Source of the DNA: Stratiolaelaps scimitus
Taxonomy: Eukaryota > Arthropoda > Arachnida > Mesostigmata > Laelapidae
NCBI GenBank assembly: GCA_019614645.1
Contig: JABWDB010000002.1
Coordinates: 28,695,501-28,759,500, forward strand
Length of the DNA stretch: 64,000 nt
Direction of reading: 5' to 3'
Part shown: positions 38,211-48,310 of the stretch, in pieces
Layout of the letters: each line of letters begins with the position of its first letter
How positions within the stretch are numbered: position 1 is the stretch's first letter
Position numbers and translations under genes: made by a program
The notes under the pieces: model-generated
Told to the model about the DNA's origin: nothing
What the model saw: only the letters and a program-made list of their open reading frames with translations
Database searches by the model: none

Positions 38211-39699
38211 ATTCTCTTTCTTGCGATGTCTTTGCACCTTACTCTGTCCATATCCTCAACAAAATCCCGTCTGCACCGATGGAGGAAAAGGTTGAAGGCT
38301 TAGCTACCTCATCATCTGCACAGCAATACGCTGCTACTCAGACGTCAACTTCACGATGTGCTCAAGGCCTATCATCACCGACACTTTCTGTACACGCAGC
38401 TTATGCGTAAATATTTCGCAAACATTCTTCTAGAGCAAGCTTTTTCTATTGCGATTGTATATGCACCTGTTCGTCGATAGCTCAACGAATAGTGATTCTT
38501 CAAGTTCGAGATATTTACATGAAGGATATGTAATATTTATCCAACTTGGGTGGTAAGCAGAATGCGTCACCTAATCAAAGTCGAGACGGTTCAAATCTTG
38601 GTGAGAACACGACACAGAGTACGGATACATTTGCGTAATTTTCGAAGAAATTCGAAGTGTCTGCCTGGGTTTATATCCCTATGTGTCGATGTATTCCGTG
38701 TAATCCGCGACCACTGCATATTATTGTGGCATCTTCAAGGACTTCTGGAGACGAACTAGAGTCGTTGCAAAACCGTTGCATTTGTGTGCTTAGGTCAAAC
38801 TTGGACAAAACTTCGTTGCAAGTAACGTTACACATTTTCCCAATTTCCTCTTGACCACATTCAACCGACTACTAGTTTCCGGTGAAAGTGAGCACATCGG
38901 GTAATATAGTCCCTGCTGTAGCGCTCCCCGTCCCTTCCTCCGCCGTTTGTTACATTTTGTCCTCCTTCACTGCAAAATACCGGTTAAGGAGAACGGCCCT
39001 CCGGACACTCACGAGCCAATCTTCACTGCCACTCTTAGACTCTGTTGGTCGCTCCTCTCCCGGGTCATTTCTTGTGCCCGCTGCTGGTCCTCGATCAACT
39101 TTAGCTGCTCTTAGGCTAAGAACTATTGCGTTCTCAGCCTCAGATGCCGCCTTGTTTTTCTTCTTCTTTAGAGGTGTACAAGCGGCACGAGCTGCAAGAG
39201 GCTTTGGCCTGCGATCGAGCCGGCAAAGGAGGTCTAAAATGTTTCTCATACTCGGACTTCCTTCGTACTGACTTCCCCATTCCAGACTCGCCGAATGTCG
39301 AATCCTTTCATCCCAAATAATTGCGGACGTGAATCCACCTTGATTGCTCCAAAGGTTAACTTGAACGGAACCCTGACAAAGACACAACTAAATCCACAAA
39401 TATTCGCCTGAGTAGGTGCAACCTCGGCTCTACCATATTCAAATCTATAGTATTTATTAAAGCTCACGATGTCTGTCCGTCCAACTTCGTGAGGGGGGTC
39501 ATATTTAGAGTGCCGAAAAAACCAGAGGGGGCAATTTTTATTATTATTACTATTCGTTGATTAGAGCACTTCCTCGTTGTTTAAATGACTCCATTCTTTG
39601 AACGTTTACGGCCATCGAGGGCGCTATGTTCTCAACTTTTAATGTTGTCTTAATGATGTTTTAATTTTTCTTATCTAAGAAAACTCACACCCAATTGAC
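38211..39699. other. No gene supported
   Basis: A minus-strand frame of 145 codons (39387-38950) has an oligolysine stretch and ends NRYFAVKEDKM; no family recognised and no splice context that convinces. Confidence 0.4.
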
Positions 39700-40080
39700 G
39701 GCTCAAATACCATTAAACCCAACATATTTGCGAATCATCCAAACAAACATAACATAAGCAAGATAACCTTATGTGGATAGAGGTATTGATGTAGGTAAAC
39801 ATATAGGTAGGAATTATGGGTATGGATATATAAATTATCTTTGAATTAGACAAATTCGATTAATGAAGCTTCATGTTAGACTTATTCCTTATGCACAACT
39901 GATTGATTCATAGGACAGACTGATTCATCTAACTGTTCCATTTTTCGACCACATCATTTGATTTGCTCGTTTTCTAGTTTGTTATGTGGGCTATATAAAT
40001 AGCTCTCGAGATTCGGAACGAAAGCGCAGTAGATATTCCTATACCTAAAAATTGTCCTCACTGAGCCTCTGACTCATGGG
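39700..40080 (+). repeat. Partial third copy of the 39.7-42.3 kb repeat family
   Basis: It contains 'gcgaatcatccaaacaaacat' text like 42000-42025, and 'attcggaacgaaagcgcagtagatattcctatacc', which parallels 40513-40545. The order of blocks differs from the long copies, so it is a rearranged copy. Confidence 0.45.
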
Positions 40081-40148
40081 CATACTCGCAAATATACCCA
40101 AACGTTGGTTACACACATGGTCCGGGCACAATTGTTGACCCTTTGTTT

Positions 40149-40171
40149 CAATAATAATAATAATAATAATA
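40149..40171. repeat. (ATA)7 microsatellite followed by A run
   Basis: Sits just left of the repeat copy beginning near 40181 and could be the simple tail of that element. Confidence 0.9.
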
Positions 40172-40180
40172 AAAAAATTA

Positions 40181-40640
40181 TTGCCTCCTTGGTGGGTTTC
40201 ACAACCTTGATAAGCGCTATGTTCGTAACGTGCTTAACTACGAGAAGGCCCTGATTTTCTTTTTTTGGTTAAAACAACAATATATATTGAACCTTTTCAC
40301 CGTTTTCTCATTTTCCCTTAATTTCCCCTTATCAATGTTAGTTAGGGAATTGTTACTTTTGATAAGTGGCATCTGTTGATGGGTAGTCTTGGTTTTGGTT
40401 TTCTTTTAATTTGTCGAATTAAATTAATTAAACTTTAAGAAAAACGTGTTACTTATCACCTACCAGCATTACTGTTAGACCGTTCGTTCAATATGAACGA
40501 TAACTTTCGATATTCTGAACAAAATCGCAAAAGGTATTTCTATACCAAAAATCGATCGTTTTGACATGACAGTTTTCAAGATAATGACTCAATGATGATC
40601 CAACCAAGGTCTCAGAAACACCCGAATCTACAAAGTTTCG
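40181..40640 (+). repeat. Diverged direct repeat, copy left of the Tc1 remnant
   Basis: About 450 bases align collinearly with 41600-42010: both contain 'gggtttcac', 'gcgctatgttcgta', 'gaggccctgat'-like text, 'tagggaatt', 'gttcgttcaa.atgaacga' and 'ggtctcagaaa'. Similarity is perhaps three quarters by eye. Family unknown. Confidence 0.65.
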
Positions 40641-40963
40641 CACAAATGCTCGAAATAAATATATCGAGACTAGAATTGGTTACCGTCCTCCAGGGCAAGG
40701 CCAACTCTAGTTATACAGTGGCGTTCATGGACTTAAGGCACCCTATATTTCAACAGATCATTACAAAGAGCACACATTTCAGGCATTTATTCTATATCAG
40801 ATTTATGTACATGTCAAGTAACATCCATACAACAAAGAACAGCACATGACGGCGCATGCAGACTGCTACAATGGGATGTGTCATTTTTCGGGTGTTCAAA
40901 CTGATAAGGCACCTTCAGTTATCGAGTGTTCTCGCTAAGTTGATCCAGTTTGTGTTGAGCATT

Positions 40964-41033
40964 GACGATGTGGTGTAGTCTTAGGGCCTGTGGTGAAGGG
41001 GGACGATGTGTAGGGACGATGTGGTGTAGTCTT
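40964..41033. repeat. Direct repeat of 19 bp
   Basis: gacgatgtggtgtagtctt occurs at 40964-40982 and 41015-41033, immediately before the Tc1 transposase remnant. A third partial copy lies between. Confidence 0.85.
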
Positions 41034-41620
41034 CGAGCCTTACTGATGCAGAGAAAGCAGTTATTACTCCTTTACACCGAGTAGGAAAGACCCTGGCTGT
41101 AATTGCCAGACAAATTGGCTGAAATCATTGCGTAGTGCGCAATTAGTCGACGTATGGTACAAATAAATTCAAAGAACATCCACGAAAGGTCAGCTAGCGA
41201 ACTGCCATGCACATTTGTTGATTGGCCGCGAATTCGACCATAAGTTGGGAAGCAATTAGACAAGAGTTAAACGTTCATGTTCATAGATTAACAATTTTAA
41301 GGACAATTAAGCGTTATTTGCATATCACACGAGCGCAGATAATATGCAGATAACGTTTAATTTTCTTTTAAGCTGTTAACCTTCAACAACGCCACACGAC
41401 TGCCCGACTAACAACATGGACAATGTCGCATTAGTCGAATAGTGAGGACAATCAGCAGATATTGACTGACAACCTACCCGGACTTCATCGAATTTTTGTC
41501 CAACAAGATGACGTTTCAATTCACGACGATACGAGGCTCGAACAACCAGTTCTTCCCTCAGCCCTCGATTGATTCAAACATTGGTTATACTTAGGTGGTT
41601 CATTTCTTGATGGGTTTCAC
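41030..41620 (+). mobile_element. Dead Tc1/mariner transposase
   Basis: The plus strand reads DAEKAVITPLHRVGKTLAVI then ARQIG, an N-terminal helix-turn-helix of Tc1-like transposases. It goes on with YGTNKFKEHPRKVS, LAANSTISWEAIRQELNVHV and TILRTIKRYLHITR (second DNA-binding domain), and later IFVQQDDVSIHDD, which corresponds to the second catalytic aspartate region. In-frame stops and frameshifts are frequent and the end of the DDE domain is not found. No terminal inverted repeats were identified. Confidence 0.7.
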
Positions 41621-42060
41621 GACCGTGGCGGGCGCTATGTTCGTATCGTGCTGGACTATTTGGAGGCCCTGATCTTTTCATTTAATCAAAACAACAACTA
41701 ATCATTAATATATTCATCGTTTTTTTCATTGTTCGACCTCTTCCCCTGATTTTCTCTCATCAATGTCAATTAGGGAATTATTCGCTTTAACGAGCGGCGT
41801 CTTTTGGTGGGTGCATATAAATCTTAGCTGTTGTGGTTTCATTTCAATTCGCTAAATTCCATTAATTAAACCTTATGAAGTGCGTGTAAATTATATATAA
41901 CATTGACAGACTGTTCGTTCAACATGAACGATTTTGGAGATAATTACCCAATGATAACCCAACCGAGGTCTCAGAAATCACTTGACTACAAAATGTTCGC
42001 ATATCATCCAAACAAACATATCACGAACAGGACAATCCCATACAACGGCTGAGAAAGCCA
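41600..42060 (+). repeat. Diverged direct repeat, copy right of the Tc1 remnant
   Basis: Same orientation and internal order as 40181-40640. Its right end (catccaaacaaacat) is shared with a further piece at 39730-39760. The Tc1 remnant lies between the two long copies. Confidence 0.65.
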
Positions 42061-42147
42061 GTTTCTATACATTGCCACCAAATTTTAAAACCTTTAAGAG
42101 CGAGAAGAGAGTCACGGCGTCGGCCACAGGCCGAAGGCCACTGCCGA

Positions 42148-42220
42148 AATGACATCTCAGAAACCACTGAATCTGCAAATTTTCGCACCAGTAATCCAAA
42201 TAAAGAGGCCTTGCCCCGCC
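42148..42220 (+). repeat. Partial fourth copy of the same repeat family
   Basis: 'atctcagaaaccactgaatctgcaaattttcgcacc' parallels 40608-40648 (ggtctcagaaac…gaatctacaaagtttcgcac). Confidence 0.5.
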
Positions 42221-42384
42221 AGCCAGGACAAGGTCAACGCTGGTACCTCTTTATCAACCAGAAGGGCTGGAGCAATATTTGCAATATCTGGTTGAGTAAG
42301 CCATGACCCTCAATGAATCTGTCGAGATGCTTACGAGTATTACTATTGTTAAGATTATTAGTGTATTAATAAACACGTCGACGA

Positions 42385-42600
42385 AAACAATCATTGCGAA
42401 GAGTCGTCTGGCGAGCGGATCGGAGCGTACAACTTGAAATCGTCTGTATAGAACTTGTGGGTGACCGCCCATAGAACCCATAGAACTTGTGGGTGACCGC
42501 CTTGGGGAAGATTGTTTTTGAATTTAAGTATGAACACATAGAACAACGAAGGGTCCAAGCCGCAGGAGCCTTGAGGCACTGACAATGTTCGTCAGATCGC
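42385..42600 (-). mobile_element. CR1-like reverse-transcriptase fragment (YADD changed to YTDD)
   Basis: Minus-strand SVPQGSCGLDPSLFYVFIL and HKFYTDDFKLYAPIRS parallel the blocks SGVPQGS and HKFYADDLKLYAPVRS of the copy at 51.6 kb. The alanine before the catalytic aspartates is threonine here. A duplicated 21-bp segment (42449-42469 and 42481-42501, period 32) lies between the blocks. Only about 70 codons remain. Confidence 0.7.
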
Positions 42601-42696
42601 TGCTTTTACAAAGAATTAGTTGTATGTGTTATTCTCGAATTTAAAGTCGTACTTTTATGTGCTATCAATAAAAGTATCATCTCAATAAAAGTATCT

Positions 42697-42767
42697 CATT
42701 AAAAGTATTAAAGAAGATTATTACAACCTTAACTGTGATGTAATAATCTTCTTTAATACTTTTAATG
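42697..42767 (+). repeat. Perfect hairpin (27-bp stem, 17-base loop)
   Basis: 42697-42723 is the exact reverse complement of 42741-42767. Stem length and loop size are close to those of a small pre-microRNA, but a perfect stem is more typical of a recent snap-back duplication. Confidence 0.9.
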
Positions 42768-42920
42768 GGAAGTTAAGCATTGTAAAAAACTGCAGTTCCG
42801 TCATTAAACCACAATTTGAACTGAATTGAATACAACGTGAACAAAGTAGAAGGATCAACCCTCTTAATATGCAATTTCTTTCTAGGAAAGAATGGGACCA
42901 CCTTGTTCTACTGCTTAACA

Positions 42921-42965
42921 CATTACACCATCTACTTACGTGGGATATAAGTAGATGGTGTAATG
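42921..42965 (+). repeat. Perfect hairpin (18-bp stem, 9-base loop)
   Basis: 42921-42938 is the exact reverse complement of 42948-42965. It lies 153 bases after the hairpin ending at 42767. Confidence 0.9.
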
Positions 42966-45900
42966 CACACCTACTATCTGGATTCTATAAAATGCACTTA
43001 GATCCACTTTGGTACACGCTCAAATCAGTCTACAATTCAATTTCGTTTTGTAAGGAGGAAATTCTCATTCGGTGTATTCTGGAATTATTTACTCCTCTTG
43101 TCCGACGAAGAGATGAACGTAAACCTTCTGTAAAGGTTCCCTACACCGTTATTAGTTCTCTGATTCAATCTCGAAGCGATTCATGTGACGGTTTATTTTT
43201 ATTTTTAGTTTTCGTTTCCCGTACACTTAGGGTTCTGTCCATGGGTTCCGCCTCAGTTTTCCACTGCGAGGTTGCGCTACGGCCTGGAGCTTTGTGTTGG
43301 ACTTGGCCTCTATTTTTGAACAGGGATGAGCATTGATACATGGAAGTACTCCAGAATAATTCCTTCCTCATTCACACGTGGAAATATATATCTAATTCGC
43401 CAGGCAGTATCGCGTATTGCCCGACAATTTCCTATTTTGCTTATATTTAGGCAGCAATTGTTTTATATTATTTATAATTAGTTCTCCTGATATACAAAGA
43501 TAGGACAGGTTAACCCGTTTAGTTGTAAAGGTTCCCTCGAGGAAGTTTTTGCTCTCTTGCAGTAGTCCTATTGCAGCTATGTTAGATCTCCACACTGTGG
43601 AAGCCGGAACATAACATTTTTGATAACGGAATGTAAACTAATGGGCAAATATATTAAAGTATATCAAGACAGCTTATCACCTGTGGTCGACAAAGGCCCA
43701 CCAAATTGTTACGCTACACTAACGCTAGCTTCACTAAGCGAGAAGGCGGTGGCACAGACATGCCTATTTCGTTCTCCACGCCGCACTCTGGTCATTTCTG
43801 GCGCACCTCTGATGGGCTTGTGCCCTAACCTCGGGTACATTTCCCTGATCCCCTAACGTTGCAAAGCACCTTGAAGAGATGAGCAAAAATACCCCAGCGT
43901 GACTAGCCGTACTGATTGCAACCGGTATCTGCCATCCTTGAAATTAAATTACCCCTTGCAATGTAGCTTTTGAAGCCTCAGCAAGACTCTGGTTTCCTCG
44001 ATGCCGTTCGTAAAATTTCTGTCACTCTGCCTTTAACGAAATCATGGCATGCTCAATCAAGAAAGTTTACTTTGAATATGCTTCTGAGACAGTAAAAGGA
44101 AGGTTTTTGACGAGAATATGTTCATCTAGAAAAAGTCGGTTCAGTTAATTTTTTTTTCTTTTGAAATCTATCTTGGCTAATAATTTTTAAATAATAGATA
44201 CAAAAGAAAATAATTTACAAATAGATACATTAGATGGAGTCAAACTTTACATGAAATGTCAGTCAGACATTGCATCAAGTGTTCTTTGGCTTGATTTTTA
44301 TTTAAGCCCTGCAATGCTTGTACCGACTGTAACCGCACTTGATGTCATCCAAAATAAGTTTTCCTTGGTTTTTTTATTTCACTCTATTGAAACGTACATC
44401 ACTAATTCGAGACTCATACTTCACTCTTCGATAATCACATTCTTCTTTCTCAATTACATAAGTTGCACGAAGCGAGAGGGTAAACACTTTTGTAACTCCG
44501 TATATATCTGTATATAAACATTTTAACCCCTTGACTTCCGGCCTGGTCTCCATTTAAATTATGTCCATAAATGTCACGAGCGCTTTGACTGCTAGGGCTT
44601 ACTTTCAATTTCAATACAGACGCAATGGACATAAAAAAAAACCCGACAAGGCAAAGAAGAAACGGGCGAGGAAGGGATACGAAAATAATTGAAGATAGAA
44701 ACGGACGGCGTGCTCAAGCAGTAACTCGTAAGGAAACTGCTCGCCCAAGGTGCTCAGTTCTTGAGACCACCATAAGAGCGTCAGTCCGAGGTTATCCTAG
44801 AACTGACGCTTAAATAGCAGGAACCCGATATCGACATGGCGGTCAGGCAAGAGCTTTCTGCCAGACCCTTCCCTATATTGGGGTTAATGGAATCCAAATG
44901 GTTCACAACCATTGCACAAGGTGCTATCGTCACATGTTCATTGAGGACCAGTCAATTAGGTAAAGAAGAGGATTGGAGAACGGCATATTATACCGTTGAA
45001 ACGGGGCCTGAATTCATCCCACCCGTCCACTACGTTGGAGAAAAACAATGTGACTATCTAATTTTCACTATTTTCTCAATTACCTTTTCAATATATCCAT
45101 ATGTAACATAAACCATATAATAACAACAACAGCCACTGGCACATATGTTAGCGACTCTGTATCATTGTCAGCATTGTTCTACTTTATAAACACCCGCTTA
45201 CCGTTGTAGTTCGTGTACTTATTATATTATACTTTAAATGGTTTGTCACTAGATTTTAACAACCTCTTATGTTCTCGAACTTCTTTCTCAATCATTTTTA
45301 TTGTAGCACCCGTTGAGTCTGCCCGCTTGACTCTGTTGATCGGGGTATTGTCGCACATTGCATGCAGTTAGGATAGCGGTAAGTTCATGACTAGGCGTAA
45401 CCTCCTATGAGAGTTTGACGCTTTCCTACGGAATAGTTGGCCTGTCGGTAGTATCAATATTGTCATCGAAGGTGCATCGTCGCCTGATTCCTAGTGACTT
45501 ACCAAAGGCAGCTGGCAACAGCAGCTGTGAAAAAACACCTCTCTTATGATCCATTCGCCGCGATATTCTTCTCTCTCTCTCTCACTCACTCTGTGTCTCT
45601 TACTCTCCTTAGCTCTCTTGTCCTATCTATTTCCTAATGTTACCTTCCAGTTATTTCCTCAATAGCAAACACACTGGCTCACAAGACTAATTTTGCCTTG
45701 CTTTGGCTGCCCCCTAATCCTGTGTGAGAATACCAAATACTTGCAAGGTTGGCTCATGGTGTTCCCGTAGTAGGGAGGGAGTAACAAGAAGTGGACTAGA
45801 AGGCGCTACTGTCAGCAGCTGCATTGCACCAACTTCGCACCCACGACGCATATACTATACTTACTAGTCGCCGTCGGCGTAGTGATGCCCATAGCAGTGG

Positions 45901-46280
45901 TAGTGCAAGCATAGGGTAGCAGCATAGTGGTGACACGTTGTAGGCCATTGTTATGTTGGGCTGTTTGTGGCTGACTATACATACGCGCACAGTACAGTCG
46001 ATGGGTTCTATGTTCTCCAATCGGGAAGAGGAGAGAAGGGAACGAGAGAGACGGTGGCCGGTGACGGCGGGCCCAGCAGCTGCGGCGGGGATCTAACGGC
46101 GAGAGCTAACGAGCCGAGAGCTGATGCGGAAGCGAGAAACGCACCAGGGCAGAGAGCCCAGGAGAAACAGCGGCTTTGTAGAGGAGGAACCTCTATGAAG
46201 GCCATGGCCCTTGCGGTTCGCAGCGCCTGGCTCACTCCACCTTGGGTTGGATGTGCTTGCTGACGGCTCTGTGTTCATGC

Positions 46281-46346
46281 AGCACGTCTCCCCGTCACAC
46301 TACTCGTCCTTATTCGATGCAGCACCTCCTCCTCCGCCAGCCCAAG
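46281..46346 (+). CDS. Weak candidate internal exon
   Basis: A pyrimidine-rich stretch ending in CATGCAG is followed by codons for HVSPSHYSSLFDAAPPPPPA and then AAG|GTAACA. The frame itself continues to 46447. Proline-rich sequence of this sort occurs in transcription factors, but no family can be named. It lies in a GC-rich patch (46.0-46.45 kb). Confidence 0.15.
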
Positions 46347-46503
46347 GTAACACCAGCAAGCGCAGCCAGAAGACCAATTCCATTGGAACACCCGGCAGAG
46401 CAGTAGCTTCATTGAATAACAAAAATCCGCCCAGCAGTCCTCAATAGAATCCGTTCGAAGATACGCGGTTTCAGTGCCATGTCTGTCAACCGCTTGTTGT
46501 TGT

Positions 46504-46601
46504 TATATATATATACATATTTATATATATATATAACCAATCCCTCGTTTCATTGTATGTCGTATATTGATTTCGTGCGTCATGTATACATATATATATA
46601 T
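46504..46601. repeat. Clustered TA microsatellites
   Basis: Runs at 46504-46535 and 46585-46601 with unique sequence between. Confidence 0.9.
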
Positions 46602-47183
46602 GGTGGACCCTATCCAATTAGAATATAACATATATAGTATATTGATATCTATAGATTCGCGGAATTACTCTTGGTAATTCGTTCACACCTATATAATATA
46701 CTAAGCCTTTCGTCAGAAAAGGAGAATTTTGATTGCGTAGTATCTGCATGTATAGTGGGAGTATTTAGGCAAGGAACAATATTGCTATATTGGCGGAGTC
46801 AAACATCGCATCGACCCATAGCTCCCCTGACATACGCTGAAGCAGGTAGAATCCTCAACGAAGCCCTCTCACTACTCGAAATGCCACAGGTGACGGATCC
46901 ACATACGCTCGCGCAATAAGGCCTTGCCTGGGCTGACCATCAGATATGCTCGCAACAATACCTATTACAACTAGATGAACCAACTGATACCGTTGTGGGC
47001 CGTGAACGTAATGTGTCACAATATCATGCAGTGCACGACTTTTACCTTCTCCATTCGTGAACGTGATATTTCGTCTTTGTCGCCATGGTTACTATGTAAT
47101 GATGGTCTGGCAAATACATGTACATGCATATCTAACATAGGAGACTAGCTGATAGGAAACGATCAGATAATGGCTGTGGCCTA

Positions 47184-47258
47184 AGCTTTTTTTTAAAGAG
47201 GTTAAAGGTAAATCCTGCATGGACACCAGGCCTCACAACTAAGGTATTATATTTGCCG
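47184..47258 (-). repeat. Second copy of the 20.7 kb retroposon
   Basis: The minus strand matches 20794-20856, with shared 'ccatgcaggatttaccttta', and ends in A8. A clear target-site duplication is not visible here. Confidence 0.7.
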
Positions 47259-47705
47259 TAGCTGCGAGATTTATGAGGAGTAAGCTGGTTTGCAAAAATA
47301 AATTTGCTACGATTTGTGATGTATCAAAATTCCTTGACTAGAACAACGTTAGAATCGTTGTTTACGACTCCGTGGATTTTTCAGTCTCTGCCGCACTATC
47401 AAATCATGCACTTAGTGTTCCTTGACATTTCAAGAATATCACGCCCTTTTCTTTTAGAATGATTCTTCTAATAAACAAAAGGAGGGATGCGGCTATTTGA
47501 AAAATCCCGATTTAGATCGAGATTGTCGAGCCTTTGATGGTAACGTCGAAATTGGTATAGTTGTCCGAGACTACTTCATGAAAAAAGAGATATCGCGGAA
47601 GTAAAGCAAAACAAGCCAAACCCAAGCGAGGTTTTTTGTATATTTGGTTGCATCCCTCTAAGTCATCTTGACTGAACTCCGGCTAGACAGGATGACTCTC
47701 GCTTT

Positions 47706-48215
47706 CTATTGTCTCTTTTTACTTCCCTGTTGGCAATGCTTCCCTGTGATCCGATCGACGGGCGGCGCTGATTGTTTGCCGGCCGTGTACGTGTTTTGCA
47801 AGTAGTCGCAGATCATTCCGGAAACGAGCATTTTATGCACGTCGTCGTCCGTCCATTGGTCGCCCTCCCAGTCTACTCGTTCAGTTCTCGGCCTCCCGTT
47901 GACTGCAGCGAGCACATACTGTAAAGCCGCCTTGGACCGTCTGGCCTTCTCCTTAGCTAGCCCCCGATCGAATGCCGAGCAGCCCCCGCTCGTCAATACG
48001 TTGTTCGTGTTCAATCGTATTGACTTCCTCAATTGGCTGAACGGTGACCCGTCGGATCTACTACGAACAGGCCGCCAATATTCTACTGAGCCAAACCTGA
48101 CCAGATGACGGAATGGGCATACACCTATGAGGACCATGTCAACGGAGAACACACTTCTACTTATACAATAACCAATGAAACCAGTGAGAAAACAAATACG
48201 GCAACAAATCCACAA
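47706..48215 (-). CDS. Unrecognised ORF, possible exon (up to 169 codons)
   Basis: I do not recognise this protein. The last 120 codons or so (about 48090-47706) look coding: codon third positions are rich in G and C and the protein is hydrophilic and mixed, with an EKARRSKAALQYVLAA helix, a WEGDQWTDDDVHKMLVSGM segment and a basic end. The N-terminal 40 residues read like back-translated AT-rich DNA and may be intron; possible acceptors are GGCTCAG at about 48089 and TTCAG near 48040. It faces away from the receptor-like gene at 48311 with only 95 bases between. No poly(A) signal is seen downstream. It could also be a retroelement piece or chance. Confidence 0.35.
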   Translation of the reverse strand: MWICCRICFLTGFIGYCISRSVFSVDMVLIGVCPFRHLVRFGSVEYWRPVRSRSDGSPFSQLRKSIRLNTNNVLTSGGCSAFDRGLAKEKARRSKAALQYVLAAVNGRPRTERVDWEGDQWTDDDVHKMLVSGMICDYLQNTYTAGKQSAPPVDRITGKHCQQGSKKRQ

Positions 48216-48235
48216 TTCTGCGCTCTTTGGTAGTC

Positions 48236-48278
48236 TATAAAAACGGACTTTTCAAAATGGGCTAACGGCCGGATCAGT
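48236..48278 (+). promoter_or_regulatory. Candidate core promoter (TATA box and Inr) of the receptor-like gene
   Basis: TATAAAA lies at 48236-48242 and an arthropod-type initiator TCAGT at 48274-48278, 33 bases before the ATG. The TATA-to-start spacing would be about 40 bases, some 10 longer than ideal, so the true start could lie a little upstream. Position and order fit the intronless gene that follows. Confidence 0.45.
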
Positions 48279-48310
48279 TTTCTCCTAAAAGTGATTTTTC
48301 ATAGAACACC

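Larger units (their letters stand above)
42966..47183. other. No gene supported
   Basis: Mostly AT-rich, with a GC-rich patch at 45.95-46.45 kb holding the weak exon candidate and TA microsatellites following it. Confidence 0.45.

Noticed and set aside
40181..42060. Direct repeats as LTRs of a retrovirus-like element
   Set aside because: The internal sequence is a Tc1 transposase without gag, protease or RT. No TG...CA ends or primer-binding site were seen.
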